Shown here: piece by piece, positions 47,867 through 59,869 of the stretch
Numbering within the stretch: position 1 is the first letter of the stretch
Layout: every line of letters starts with the position of its first letter
Source: Kuschelorhynchus macadamiae
Taxonomy: Eukaryota; Arthropoda; Insecta; Coleoptera; Curculionidae
Length of the DNA stretch: 64,000 nt
Assembly: GCA_030620095.1 (NCBI GenBank)
Contig: JAUTXW010000204.1
Span: forward strand, 558,001-622,000
Direction of reading: 5' to 3'
The notes under the pieces: model-generated
The model's input: only the letters and a program-made list of their open reading frames with translations
Told to the model about the DNA's origin: nothing
The model's database searches: none
Program-made: the position numbers and the translations under genes

Positions 47867-48022
47867 CATTATACCCATCATATAGAGCCCTTGCTGGCCA
47901 CCTAGTTTCTGATAGAGGTTTCACAATAGGCGAGTTTATATTTTTTGATAAAATTCCCCATTGTGTCTTCACACGACTCTGCTATAAGAGCGTATAACAA
48001 GTTGAGCGAAGGTGCTGAACAA
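47866..48022 (-). pseudogene. Middle fragment of the ZMYM1-like hAT transposase
   Basis: Minus strand: LPCSAPSLNLLYALIAESCE in one frame (the usual CxAHSLNL motif, with His replaced by Pro), then after a one-base shift KPLSETRWPARALYDGYNDI. The fragment stops at the MITE on the left and at the mariner TIR on the right. Confidence 0.85.
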
Positions 48023-48031
48023 GGTAAAGGG

Positions 48032-50063
48032 TTTTTCCTTATAATTTGCCACCCCCTTAAATCTTTTATTTCAAAAGATGTAAAAAAGTGGTTAATACGA
48101 AAGTTGTAGGATTTCATCTGAAGATTTATACCACGCTAAAATCAAAAACAAATGTCTATCGGAAAATATAGAAATTACCATGAACTTTGTTATTTTCAAT
48201 GGAACACCCTGTATATTTTTAAATTTTTAGATTTTCCTTATTGTCCTCTTTTCAAAAATATGTAACATGTCTATATTTAGAACAGTAGTTATTCAGCTAT
48301 TCGTCTTTAAAATAACCCCTTATGAGGTGTTTAACTTATTTTATCGGATCTAGATAACCGTGAGTGGCCATGGGCGCAATTCAGCCATTATGTTAATCAC
48401 TCTAGCCATGAAATCTCAAATGAAACCAAAATTATTATTTTTGAATATCAGTAATATATTTTATTTACGTTTTACGTCAAATTAAAAATAATGCCTAATA
48501 ATAATGCTTTTCACTGAAGAAGAAAAAAGAATAATTAAGTTATACTACGCAAATCAAAATAACGAGCGAGGGTGGTGCCTCAATACCGGGAACAAAATCC
48601 AGGGGTACGAGTGCCATCTAGAAAGACAGTATCATATATAGTAAAAATGTTTTTGGCAAGGAATAACTTTTTCAGAATGAAAAGAAGATCAAATGCAAAT
48701 TTAGAGGAAGAGTTTAATATTTTATTGTATTTTGAAGGTAATTTTCTATTTATTTAATAAACATGAAGTTTAAGAGAATTATTTTTTAGAAAATCCGCAC
48801 CGGTCAATTCTCGACATTTCAAGACTTACAGGGAAATCATGGAAAACAATTCATAGGATTTTGAAAAAATATGGTTATCATTCCTATACAATTAGGACAG
48901 TGCAATATTTAATAGAAAATAATATAAATGAACGGCTTCAATTATGCCAACAAATGCTCAGGAGATTTCGAGAAGATGACCAATTTTTTAACAAAATTCT
49001 GTGGTCTGATGAAGCTACTTAGAAAGGAAGAAGCAAGGGCGTAAGTCGTTGCATGTGTGGTGAGGCATATTAGGAGGGCAAATTATTGGGCCAATTATTT
49101 TTGAGGGTATTTTGACAGGCGAACGCTATTTATATTTTTTAAATAGCGAAATAGAGCGCCTTTTAGAGACACTTCCCATTCGTCAGTACACTAGATTAAT
49201 TTGGCACGAAGATGGCGTACCGCCTCACAATGTCCAACCGATAACCAATTTTTTAAATAATCGCTATGGTTTATGGATCAGAAGGCAAGGCCCAATCCGG
49301 TGGCCAGCCAATAGCCCCGACCTCACACCCCTAGATAATTTTTTGTGGGGATACTTTATTATGACTGATAATTTACAAGAATTACGGCAAAAAATTGAGC
49401 AAGAAATAGTAATTTTAAATACCGAGTATCCCTTTTTTGTTAGCAAAGCTGTGTTCCAAAATTGCTTAAACAATTGCGCTGGTCATGTAAATAACTTATA
49501 ATACAGATTTTATAAATGTTATTGTTATCTTTGTTTATTCTCTAACATTTGTATTCGTTGTTTGTTATGTACATATATTATATTTTATCGGAATAAACTA
49601 GTTTGTTTTTTATAACTTTTTATATTTAATTTGCTATAAATATATAAATTTAACGTAAAACGTAAATAAAATATATTATTTTTATTCAAAAAGAGTAGGT
49701 AATTTTAGTTTCATTTGACATTTCCTTGCTAGAGTGATTCACGAATCATAATGGCCGAATTGCACCTACGGCCACTCACGGCTATCTAGATCCAATAAAG
49801 TAAGTTAAGCACCTCATAATGTGTTAGTTTGAAGGCGAATAGCTCAAAAATTACTGTTCTAAATCTACACGTGTTATATATTTTTGAAAAGAGGACAATG
49901 AGGCGCATCTAAAAATTTAAAAATATACAGGGTGTTCCAATTAAAATAACAAAGTTCATGGTGACTTCTATATTTTCCGACAGTCATTTGTTATACTTTC
50001 GTAACCACTTTTTTGTATCTTTTAAAATAAAAGATTTAAAGGGGTGGCAAATTATAAGGAAAA
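48032..50063 (+). mobile_element. Mariner-like element with TIRs of about 430 bp, intron-containing
   Basis: Inverted ends 48032-48490 and about 49630-50063 match over their length. Shared strings: TTTCCTTATAATTTGCCACC, ACAAAGTTCATGG-type and TGGAACACCCTGTATATTTT in variant form, TTTACGTTTTACGT, GGCCACTCACGG-type. The terminal bases are blurred, so boundaries are good to a few bases. It is inserted into the ZMYM1-like hAT. It encodes a nearly complete transposase and is the youngest-looking member of its group here; the relative at 38807-40303 is far more decayed. Confidence 0.88.
48504..49501 (+). pseudogene. Mariner-like transposase with a 52-bp intron, near full length
   Basis: ATG at 48504 opens MLFTEEEKRIIKLYYANQNN. 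A frameshift near 48565 leads to PQYREQNPGVRVPSRKTVSY and NLEEEFNILLYFE. An intron at 48738-48789 (GTAATT...TTTTTTAG) joins G to AA, giving FEENPHRSILDISRLTGKSW. Then KYGYHSYTIRTVQYL and the first catalytic Asp in ILWSDEAT; a stop follows at about 49020. After a diverged segment, TGERYLYFLNSEIERLL, RLIWHEDGVPPHN (second Asp) and RWPANSPDLTPLDNF (third Asp, about 35 residues later) lead to the TAA at 49499-49501. So it is a DDD-type mariner relative with two or three disruptions. Confidence 0.88.
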
Positions 50064-50204
50064 TGTACATACATACCCTACAATTTTGCTATAATTTTTA
50101 AATTTGGCTTGCAGCCCCAAAATATGTAGTGGACATTTTTGATGTATTGTCATAAGACTGGCCGCGACAATCCATAATAAAACCTTTCAATGGGTATACC
50201 TTCA

Positions 50205-51160
50205 GGCGAGACATAGTGGACTAATTAATAATGCCAGTTGATCAATATGTGCGACATCTGGTGTTGAATCTATCATTAAGGAGTAATATTTTGACCCTTT
50301 TAATTCATCAGTAATTGTTGTTGATCCTTATTCCCCATTAAAACCACTAATTCTTTATATATAGCGTTTGATAAATAATTGCAATTGCCATGGCCTACAT
50401 TTCCAAATTTAGCAAGATGTTCCTGTAAAAACGTTGTTTTTATTTCTTGATAGTTGCTAATGTAACTATAGTTACAACGACACGTTTGAAAACATCACAC
50501 CCACACCAATACTGTACTTCATCTACTGCAACTATTCGGTTAACAACTTCACTTCTGGTAAATAAACATATAAAGCTAGATCTATGGTTCTATGATTCTT
50601 CATGTTGTTTTAATCTTATACTTGCATTTTTCCAACCATTGAATCCTATAGTAATAAAAGAATTCTCTTCTTGCAAAAAAAAACGACCAGGAATACAAAA
50701 CACGCAACATTTTGTAGGGGAATAAAGTAGCCAATCTCTGAAATGTTTTTCCCAATTTAACATTTTCTTGTAAAAATGTTGTTTTGTTTAATATCTATTT
50801 ACACCTGTAGAACGCTCTTTAACAGCAGAGGCTATAAAATCGGCATTAGGATTTTGTTTTGGAGGATTTCTTATAATTGCTTCTATAGTGTTATCGTTAA
50901 TTATCCCATCAGCTGAGTCATAGAATATAGTATATTCTACTACCAACGATGGTGGTGATTGTATTTGTATTGCGATTATTCCAGCGTCTGTGGACCGATT
51001 GAGTGTCATCATTTTTGTTTGGTGTTTTTTGCTTTGTTGAGGTTGGATTAAGCGCAGGTGGCTCAATAAGTGTAGACAGAAAAGGAAAAAACGAAAGCAT
51101 TTTTGTAACTTTTGGTGCTTTCTTTGTATAGGTCGCACCAGTACGTTGATTTCGTTTTTC
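50205..51160 (-). pseudogene. N-terminal part of the ZMYM1-like hAT transposase
   Basis: The 5' end reads IEKRNQRTGATYTKKAPKVT without a start codon (ATC or an upstream exon). Then, across frames: KWEKHFRDWLLYSPTKCCVF with FNGWKNASIRLKQHEES (TTF-type zinc finger), DVFKRVV, KFGNVGHGNCNYLSNAIYKE, and MIDSTPDVAHIDQLALLI. A last piece, DCRGQSYDNTSKMS, lies at about 50110-50150. These match hAT DUF4371-type transposases. At least four stops or shifts are present. Confidence 0.85.
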
Positions 51161-51179
51161 GATATTTTAAAATTCACTA

Positions 51180-52204
51180 AAATGATAAAATAAAGTTACT
51201 CACCAATAATTAAATAATATAATTTTACGTACAAAATTTAATTAAGAAAGCTCACATTACGCGAACTTCAAACTTTATGCGTTTAGTTGCCCGTGTGCTA
51301 TTTTTGTGCTGTTTGAGCACCCAAGTCAGAGTAATACTAACATCAAATTTGAATTTATCATATCAAAAAACCCCCATATACAAAATCAAATATTACGATT
51401 ATCTTAAAAGTTATTCACATAAAACAAAAATAAAAATTCCCTTTGACACCCTGTATCTCCGTTAAAAAGTTAATTAAGAATAAAGTTTATATGAACTTAC
51501 AGCCTTTTTTTTAACAACCACCCAAATCCGAGAGATTGCCCACGTATTCTGTGACACGCAGTATAGGAGGGTGAAATACGTAAAATTTGTTTTATTACTT
51601 TTTTTGAAAGATTTTTTCCCTATACAGGTCAGCCCTAGGGGAATAAAAGAATCTCTTAAAAACGAAAATATATTTTATTTCAAAAGTGGATAGTTTTTTA
51701 AAAAACGGTGAAACATGTCACATCTTTTTGTATATAAAACACTTTTTTCATTCTACAGGTTAGACTAGAAGGGTAAAGCAGTACCTTAAAAACGACAATA
51801 TTAATGTCAAACCCATTCGTTTCAAATTTATATCGAAAATAGTCTAGGGGAATACGGTTTTAGAGGTACAAGTTTTAACGAAAATTTGATGTGTTTAAGG
51901 ATGTGAACTATATTGAGTATAGAAATTGTGTATTTTCTTATTTTAATATCTAGATAGACTTTTTCTTTATCAGCTGGTGATTATATCTTCCACATTCGGG
52001 TTTAAGCAGTCAGGTTTTTGTTTTTAATAATTAGTTGATTACTTAATATTTAACTGACCAGAAATTAATTTCCTTATGTGTCGCGAATTTTCTGCTATCA
52101 ATATTTTTTAGGAAAACCATATATTTTTTAGTTAAGGTACAATAAAATATACCTAATTGACCACGGTGATCCGAGGATATTTACGCACATGACTTCCACA
52201 TTTT
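51180..52204. other. Non-coding stretch with a weak two-unit repeat
   Basis: Units near 51622-51690 and 51757-51830 share CTACAGGT-AG-C-TAG and CTTAAAAACGA-AATAT, a spacing of about 135 bp. Otherwise nothing recognised. Confidence 0.5.
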
Positions 52205-52520
52205 TACACATTAATAGTATATTGAATAGCAAGTTTTGAATGGCTTGAAGTTTTTTAGAAAAGTTTTTGGTTTAATTCTTTAGTTTCGAGAAAAATTGAT
52301 TTGAAAATTGTCTTACATGATGACATTTATACATAATTTTCAGTTGCAAGTAGAAGCGAAATGATTTAATTATTTACTGAACCTAAAATACTTTTTAATT
52401 TAAGACAATTTTCAAATCAGTTTTTCTCCAAATTGGTGTATTCAAACGAATTAAACCAAAAGTAGCATCCTTTTCTAAAAAACCCCAAGTTTTTATAATT
52501 TAGCATTGTAAATTGAAAAA
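52205..52520. repeat. Foldback repeat of about 315 bp
   Basis: Arms 52205-52320 and 52395-52520 are inverted copies sharing TTTTTTAGAAAAG, TTTTGGTTTAATTC and GATTTGAAAATTGTCTTA. Non-coding. 52521-53004 is unrecognised. Confidence 0.82.
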
Positions 52521-53295
52521 ATGTATGCAGACAAAAATTGGGTCGACTTTTCCCTCTCCCCCTCCCGTTCAGGACGCCCCTGGTTATTACTGTTATCTTT
52601 GACTTCAGGATTCGACTCAGAGTACAAAAGTTATCAAAACCCTCTAATTTTAATTAATATGGGTTAGCGGGTTCATAGGTTTTTATTATTTGTAAATACG
52701 TTATCCAAAGTATACCCATGGTTCCGAAAATTTCGAAAATTGGATGAAGTTAAGACATTTAATCAAAGAAATTTTATTCTAAACTTGAGCTAAATCTATT
52801 TTTTTTCCTTTTTATTCTTAATTATTATTTTATTTGAAAATAAAGATCTATGCTCATGAACTTGAAAGATATAATTCCTGCGATACATGATGTTACCTAT
52901 TTTTGATGTAGATTTAACACCAATCGGATTGCGGATGTACAGACATAATTAATAATTTTTATTACCCGAATGTGCAAGCAAAAAATTAATGTGCTTGACA
53001 GTCATACAGGGTGGCGCATCAAAAACGAAACAGGCATTTACGGGCATCTCATTATTTTTTCCCAAAAACCCTCGAACCCGTCGATTTTGTTTTCGAGGGG
53101 AACACTAAATTATCATAAAATCACGTTCATACCTGCAGCACCCTAGGCGGCGGTGGCACCGCCCCTAAAATCTTAAATGGAAAGGGGAGTCGAGTGATAC
53201 TTCATTTTAAAGGTTTTTCGATCCCCTTCAAAATGAAAATAAAATTCATGTACTTTAGTTCAGTAGTTTAAGAGATTTATTCATTTAAAACTTAA

Positions 53296-54665
53296 AGTAG
53301 ACTTTAATAAGATTGTTAATGGAAATACCTCCGAACCTCTGAACGTTACAACTGGCGTTCCCCAAGGGAGTATATTAGGCCCACAGTTATATAGTATATG
53401 CACTTCACAATTTGAAAGATGTCTAAGATTTTGTACATGTAATCACATGTACGCTGACGATACTCAGATTTATTTTCCTTTTAAGCCCTCTGACGTCGAT
53501 ATTGCTAATAATCGCATAAACTCCGATTTAGAGAAGATTCTGAATGAAAGTAAAAGACATCTTTTAAAAATAAACCCTATGAAATCTGTTGCTATTTTTT
53601 TTTTGTACACTTGAAAATAAATCTATCATATTTAAAAATTCTGCGAAAAATTTAGGGCTTGTTTTGGATAACAAATTAAGATTCAACGAACATGTTACAT
53701 CGAAATTAAAAATTGGATATTCTACCTTAAAAATGTTATATTCCCATCGAAATTATCTTAGTTGCGAAACAAAAAAAATGCTCTGCGAATCTCTTGTCTT
53801 GTCACCATTAAACTTTTGTGATAGTATTTATGGACCCTGTTTAAATGCCTTTTAGACGTAAAAAGAATTCAAACGTTACAAAATTCTTGCTTAAGACTAA
53901 TATTTGGAATTCGCCGAAGACAACATATATCACATAAACTTAAAACCATAAAATGGCTAAACATGTACAATAGACGCATTTTAGATTCGACTTGCTTTTA
54001 CTATAAAATTTTAAAATATAAATCTCCTCCTTACCTTTTAGATCGTGTTGTTTATCGAATGGATGTACACAACTTAAATATCCGTAGGAAGAACATTTTG
54101 ACAATACCAACACATAATAAAGAGTTATTTAAACGTTCTTTTTCGTACAATATTGCTTTATGTGTCAATAAATTTGAAATTACTGATTTTTCACTTGCGT
54201 TTATAGTTTTCAAGAGACATTTGAAAAACAAATTACTTGCTCAGCAATTATAATACTTTGCTGAATTGAGTTTTAATTTTTTTTTTAATTGTGCCCGCCT
54301 GACTTTTTTTTTAATTCTAGTTTTGACGATTGTTTTGTCATTGCGATGGTTTTGTAATTATATGTCCATATAAGCCATTTTTCTCCTTTCCCTTTTCCTC
54401 TTCAATTTAATATTTTTAACATTATTTTTCTTATCTAGCCTTTCTACCTCATTATGTAAACCTCATATCTTTAAGTGTAGCAATCAACTCCTATTCGACC
54501 AGATTTGCATTGGCTATAACAGCACCTAATATGAGCATTTTTTATTTTGTTCGTATGGGGGGCTGGAAACAAGCCATTTAACCCTCAAAATTAATGATTT
54601 TTTTTTTACTGCTACATTGTACATCCTTATTTGGGTTAATAAACGTTTAATTATTATTATTATTA
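53296..54665 (+). pseudogene. Nested non-LTR retrotransposon (RT palm and C-terminus)
   Basis: Starts just after the left mariner TIR. Encodes NVTTGVPQGSILGPQLYSIC and the catalytic box YADDTQIYFPF, then SDLEKILNESKRHLLKINPM. After a frameshift in a T-run (53590-53605) come NLGLVLDNKLRFNEHVTSKL and SLVLSPLNFCDSIYGPC. Further on are LQNSCLRLIFGIRRRQHIS-type and RRILDSTCFYYKILKYKSPP sequence, ending NKLLAQQL. The 3' UTR ends in GGGTTAATAAACGTTTAATT and (ATT)n. This is a CR1/Jockey-like LINE lacking its 5' half; the lack of homology to the TIRs marks it as an insertion. Confidence 0.9.
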
Positions 54666-55109
54666 ATACATCAGGTTAGTGAAGATCAATCAAAGCATGA
54701 AATTTGTCAGCAAGTGTCATAAAAATACACTGAAGAGTTTTATTTTCTTAGTTTATGCATTTGTATCTCTTACGACTATTTAAGGATGGCAAATGTAAAG
54801 CCTAAAAATAAATAAAATTGGATTGGTTTAATTATCTGTGAGACATCTTCAACGCATTTTTGTAAAATACGTATTGACGGTAAATTATTTATAAACAAAC
54901 TAGTTTGTTTATCATTTTAATGTTGAGAATAGCGATTTGAGCGTTGTTGTGGCAAAGTTGCTATTGTGCTAAATTTTTTCTTGAATAAAGATAAGAGAAG
55001 GAATTCTTCTTACTGATTTTAAATAAGAATTTAGTTCGCGATTGCGGTTTGATACGACCAAACCTTGTTGCTAAAATATCTTTCAATGCTTTTAAAATTG
55101 ACCATAGTA

Positions 55110-55800
55110 TACAGCACGGCAGAAAGGATTGAAATGATCGAAATATTTTTCGGAGATAATCAGTGCTCTAATAGAACATCACAAATATTTAATAAGAACA
55201 GCAACGTGCATCGAAAAAATGTACTGGAATTTGTGGCTAAATTTCGGGAAACTGAATCAGTGGCCAATAAAAAACATTCAAAATCCCATAAGGAACGGAA
55301 GCGATGATTTTAGGGCAAGTTTATCTAGATCCTACGTTAAGTAGCCGCCAATTGGAAACTTTCTCTGGTGTTAGTCGACATAATATCCAAAGGATTCTTA
55401 AAGCCCATAGTTTCCATCCGTACAAAATACACCTTGTTCAAGAAGTTAATGACGATTTTGATCTGCGATTACCATATTGTGAAGTTATAAGTGAACGAAT
55501 TATAAACGATGAAAACCTATTCAACACTTGTTCCTTTGATGAATGCTCTTTTTTCTGAAACGGCTTGATAAATCATCATAACTGCCGAGATTGGTCCGAT
55601 TCTAATCCCCATTGGCGATCATATAGTTGGTCTTTTTTTCCAGCCTGGAAATTTGACAGGTGAAATGTATTTACAATTATTACAAGACGCCATAGAGCCA
55701 GCGTTAACAGCAATAATTGAATATCACAATGATCCACCGATACGTCGAGGATAGGTTGATGTTCCAACAGGACGGTGCCCTGCCACATTATGCAATATTA
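55110..55800 (+). pseudogene. Mariner-like transposase, C-terminus lost
   Basis: Begins around AERIEMIEIFFGDNQCSNRT with ANKKHSKSHKERKR and a stop at 55305, then QVYLDPTLSSRQLETFSGVS, HNIQRILKAHSFHPYKIHLV and NTCSFDECSFF (first Asp). After stops: NHHNCRDWSDSNPHW and FQQDGALPHYA (second Asp). Coding homology ends at the right TIR, so the third Asp and the C-terminal helices are missing. Same mariner group as the 34-kb relic. Confidence 0.87.
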
Positions 55801-56053
55801 TATCTCTAAAATATGTGAACTAAAGTATATGATATTTTAATCATTTTGAAGGGAATCGAAAGACCTTTAAAATGAAGTTTCACTCGACCTCCTTTCCGTT
55901 TAAGATTTTAGGGGTAGTGCCACCCCCGCCTAGGAGGCTATATTTATGAACGTGATTTTTATAATTAAGTGTCCCTCTCGAAAACAAAAACGACGTTATT
56001 CAAAAAATATGAGCATAAATGCCTCTGTTTCGTTTTCGATGCGCCACCCTGTA

Positions 56054-57763
56054 TATGTATTATATGTTTGTATAATGGTTGTTCGCCAAGCACCTGGACC
56101 GATTTACTAAACACTTTATAAAGCATAAAAGGCTTCGTCTGTATTTCGCGAGTGTACTTATCTGTGTTTGCGTTAAAAATCAAAGTGTCGGAAGCAGAGC
56201 GCAATGTCCAATATAAAACAATAAATATTCTCATACCTCATCGTGATAGGTATCAAATTAAAGAGCTCTTTAAGGCGATTCTAAAAATATGTAAACATGT
56301 ACAGGTACTCTTAATATATACGGTGAGCCAATTAGAAGTAATTACTAAAAAACCTCCTACAACACAACCTTGAACTTTAATATTTTCAAATATGTGACGA
56401 CTGAATGTCTCCCACATTTGTCTGCCAAAGTTAAAATTTGCGTATATCACACTGTATATATTTGTTTTTCTTTTCATTGTTACTGCATAACATACTGTAC
56501 ATATTTATTTTATTTTACATTTACTTTTTTAATTTAGGCTAATTATCTATTGCTGTTTATGCTATCCGTTAATTTTTATTTTTACAACACTTCTTTGGAC
56601 CATCGCCGATAGTAAACTGTTTATTGCATTTAGGGTTTATGATAGGAAAATACCGAAACGACCCTTCTTAGTAAAGCTTTCTCCAAATTCTCATTTTACT
56701 ATCTGTAATGAATGTTTCTATTTTGACCATGGGAAAGTTTACGAAGATAGAAAAAAACCTCTTTTGCCAACGAATAGGACCAATCAAAGCGAGGAATTTT
56801 GGCACAGGGGGTGGAACTTTATGTTTCTTGAAATTTGTATTAATATTAGAGGAGGACTCTGTTTTTGGATTTGCAAGAAGTCGGATGTGAATTTTGTTGT
56901 TCTAGTTCAATAGATTTATTTTATTTCGTTTTAACAGTGTTTCAATAAATTCTCACAGTTCATATAAAAAAGGAATGTACTGGATATATAGCTAATCAAG
57001 CACACACATACGTTCCTAAAAATATATATATAGATATGCATATATACTATTCAGCGTGTCAAGAATATACGTATTTGGAATGGAGGGAGGAAAATGTCTT
57101 GCACATGTATGAATGTATGATAATTGTAAATTCTATCTAAGTGACTATACTCTCTCTGTTTAATAGCAGATAGTAATATTCTGATACTTCAAGTTACGTT
57201 TACAAATAATAATAGTTCAAATAAATCAAAATAATAATAAACAATTCAAGAGCAGTTAATAATAAGAAGGGGTAGTGATACTCAGTGGGCAAACACTAAC
57301 CGGTGGAACTGCGAACTCCACAATTATTATTATCACTAACGAATGTATCTAAACAATGAAACTAATGTTTAAAACAAAAGTTTTAAACACTCGTTTTTTA
57401 AATATATGAATATGAAATTGAAATTTGACAAGCAATAAAGATACAAGTTTTGGTAAGAACTAAAATATTCTGCTTAATTCAAGAAGAATATGACATGTGA
57501 TATAATATTATTATTAATACCTAATAAAAGTCGCTTAGCATCTAGACTTAATGTGACGAGTTAAGGAACACATTTAGAAAATAATTTTCAAGAACTGTAC
57601 AGTTTAAGGACTGGTAATAAGTGTTACTTGTATTGAAATATTGTAAATGTAGATTTACTATTCAATTTGACATATAATTGGTACCAACCAAGTATTCATA
57701 TTCAAAACGTCAAAACGTGATCACGCATTGCTGCTTCTTACAAAATACTTATCTGATCATATA
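56054..57763. other. Non-coding; right part may be a minus-strand 3' UTR
   Basis: No element termini or coding regions were recognised. If the exon at 57764-57874 is real, its 3' UTR would extend leftward here; the first AATAAA on the minus strand that I noticed is near 56931. Open frames of 60-80 codons near 56150-56890 show no known motif. Confidence 0.4.
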
Positions 57764-57874
57764 TCAGCTGCCGGTACCCTCAGTTCTTTGATGTCCAGAA
57801 CTTAAAGGGCTACATAATGGCTGTGAAATATCAGGATTGACTCCTAGACGACGTAAAAGTTGTTTCCTTTTTTC
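57764..57874 (-). CDS. Probable terminal coding exon of an unidentified host gene
   Basis: On the minus strand an acceptor (CCACTCAG, AG at 57876-57875) is followed by 36 codons and TGA at 57766-57764. The peptide has a basic helix EKRKQLLRRLGV followed by NPDISQPLCSPLSSGHQRTE and ends GTGS. Its amino-acid complexity stands out from the AT-rich surroundings and is not like any transposon here. I cannot name the gene. No upstream exon on the minus strand could be identified between 57880 and 64000. The main alternative is a chance open frame. Confidence 0.45.
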   Translation of the reverse strand, partial: EKRKQLLRRLGVNPDISQPLCSPLSSGHQRTEGTGS

Positions 57875-58235
57875 CTGAGTGGAGTATCAAAATATTTCCA
57901 AGGGAAGCAATAAACGTCCCAAACAACAAATTAACAAAATATGTCGCTTCCAATTAAGACTAAACACAAGGCACCTTTTAAATGTTGATTTCTAACTAAG
58001 AATCCCTAATTTTGGATTTGATAATCCAAATAACTTGGAAATCGATGAGACCGGTGGCCAAAATGTAGTTCAGCCCTTTTAAACCTAGCTGAAAAGAGGT
58101 ATTCATACTTGAAAACTCAGGCTCACCACTTCTTTAAACATACCACATACCATCAATGTGCCAAAGTTAGCAAGAAATGAGATATGCGATGACAAGTTAA
58201 AAAATTATAAAGGGTCAAATTTATTTATATTCTAA

Positions 58236-58388
58236 CCCCCGGTTGCACAAAACTTAATTGCTGTTTAGAATATGTAACCAAGCTTTCGGATTTGACAAGC
58301 TGCTTACAGAAATCTAGGAACCCGCTGTCAAATTTGACATTCCGTTAAACATTCTAAACTTTAAATGAGCTTTCTGCAACCGGCCATA
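58236..58388. mobile_element. MITE of about 150 bp with CCGGTTGCA termini
   Basis: Left end CCCCCGGTTGCACAAAACTT and right end GCTTTCTGCAACCGGCC are inverted copies, with inner symmetry GTTTAGAAT / ATTCTAAAC. Similar CCGGTTGCA-ended MITEs are common in insects. The target-site duplication is unclear. 57875-58235 is unrecognised. Confidence 0.8.
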
Positions 58389-58778
58389 TACTAAAAATTC
58401 TAATAACTTTAATTATTTCCTAGAATAATCATTAGTTACTCGGGCAAACATATCAATTATAACTTGAGACTTCAAGGATTAAAAACCAATTGCGGTGCAA
58501 ATTAAAGTAAATGAAAGTGCCTATTACGAGACAGTATCGGGTGGACATTTGACTAAATTCTATAGTTGTCAGATTTTTCAGTTCGGAACCACTCTAAGTG
58601 TGAACTGTGACAATTGGTAATCATTAATACCATGAGTGCTTTATTTACAAGTTTCGTTTAATTAATAGTTTAGATATACAATTAAATTACTATTAAATAC
58701 AAATTAAAGAAAATACAAGAATTACATTTTACTGAAATTAAAATGTAATAAAGTAAAACCTTAGTTAGAATAATAAAT

Positions 58779-59860
58779 ATGTTATCTTATTTTCTTCTTT
58801 TACTTGCTTTATTGCAATTAGGATATGTTCCATATGTAGGGCGTTATTTAAATCCTGCAGCATGCAATATTGTGGAAACACATCTAGAACATAATCTTTA
58901 CTATAATAGTAGAGAAGGTCTGATTATGGGAAAAATTGATTCATCAGCATACATTGAGTAATAAACTTGTATACTGGTATCGGTATGTGGATGACATTAT
59001 TATATGTTTTACAGACACAGACAGACAAACACATTTTTGACTTTTTGAATTCAATTCATAGGAATATTAAATTCACGTTAGTGGTTGAAGATAACGGCTC
59101 CATTAACTTCTTAGATTTAGCAATCAAGAGAGAATTTCATAAACATTCGCTTCAAATTTACCATAAATCATCACATACAGATATCCATTACAAGTCTTCA
59201 CATCCTATAGAACATAAATTAGCAGCGTTTCACAGTATGATCCATACATTGATTAACATCCCGTTATCAGAAGAAAGTTTTAATGATGACCCTAATTTAA
59301 TTAAATAAATTGCAGTTAATAATGACTACCCAGTTTCAATAGTAGAACAAATAAAAAATAACAAATTAAGGAAATATACCCCAATCGTTTTTTAAAATAA
59401 TAACATATTGCGTTATGCAATAAATGTTTTAAAATACTAACATATTGCGGAAAGTCCTGTTTAAAAATTAAACGTTGTCTTAACAGGGAGAATGTAAAAA
59501 TCGCTTTCAAAACTCATAATTTCCTAGGAAAATTTCTGAAAAACACAAAACCCAAAAGTAGTAGAAATGCAAAGTCAGGGGTATACCAGTTAACATGTGG
59601 TTCATGCCCAAAAACATACATTGAACAGAGGGGTAGAACTTTTAAAAAGCGGATAAACGAACATAAATGTAGTTTTATTCACAAGAAACATAGCTCAACA
59701 TTAGGAAGCCATATTATCAGGAAGCATCATGTGTTTAACGACGATTTTAAGATCCTTCATTTAGGAAGTAAAGGTATTAAATTAAATTTATTGTAAAGTT
59801 TAGAAATAAACCACTTAAAAGATACAAATTTATTAACGACCAAAGCCGATTAAAGTGTTT
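58779..59860 (+). pseudogene. Penelope-like element: RT and GIY-YIG endonuclease, broken
   Basis: Pieces in order: ETHLEHNLYYNSREGLIMG (RT motif before the palm), an internal deletion, then LVYWYRYVDDIIICF with the catalytic YVDD at about 58974-59000. A one-base shift leads to HIFDFLNSIHRNIKFTLVVE, DNGSINFLDLAIKR and HPIEHKLAAFHSMIHTLINI to a stop at 59308. Further on, GVYQLTCGSCPKTYIEQRGR and TFKKRINEHK form the GIY-YIG endonuclease module that defines Penelope-like elements; the Gly of YIG is Glu here. It ends HHVFNDDFKILHLGSKGIKL. It would copy RNA into DNA at a nicked site. At least three disruptions, 5'-truncated. Confidence 0.88.
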
Positions 59861-59869
59861 ATGGGGGTT

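Larger units (their letters stand above)
46580..51160 (-). mobile_element. ZMYM1-like hAT element, split by later insertions
   Basis: The left terminus CAGGGCCGCGTTACGG lies at 46580. Coding pieces on the minus strand appear in the correct protein order from right to left: TTF finger and early core (50205-51160), middle (47866-48022), hATC (46793-47017). The gap between the first two is exactly the mariner element 48032-50063, and a MITE lies in the second gap. This makes a single hAT with two nested elements the simplest reading. A right terminus beyond 51160 was not identified. Confidence 0.75.
53007..56051 (+). mobile_element. Mariner-like element, 3,045 bp, TA-flanked, TIRs of about 270 bp
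   Basis: Both ends begin CAGGGTGGCGCATC and are flanked by TA (53005-53006 and 56052-56053). Inverted homology runs to about 53290 and back from about 55806. It includes CACTCGACTCC-type, GCACCGCC-CTAGGCGG-type and TTTTGAAGGG strings. Inside are a nested LINE (53296-54665) and the transposase remnant (55110-55800). The intact TA flanks and terminal repeats contrast with the broken gene. Confidence 0.9.

Noticed and set aside
50447..50725. 92-codon plus-strand frame
   Set aside because: Antisense to the N-terminal part of the ZMYM1-like hAT, whose minus-strand motifs are recognisable.
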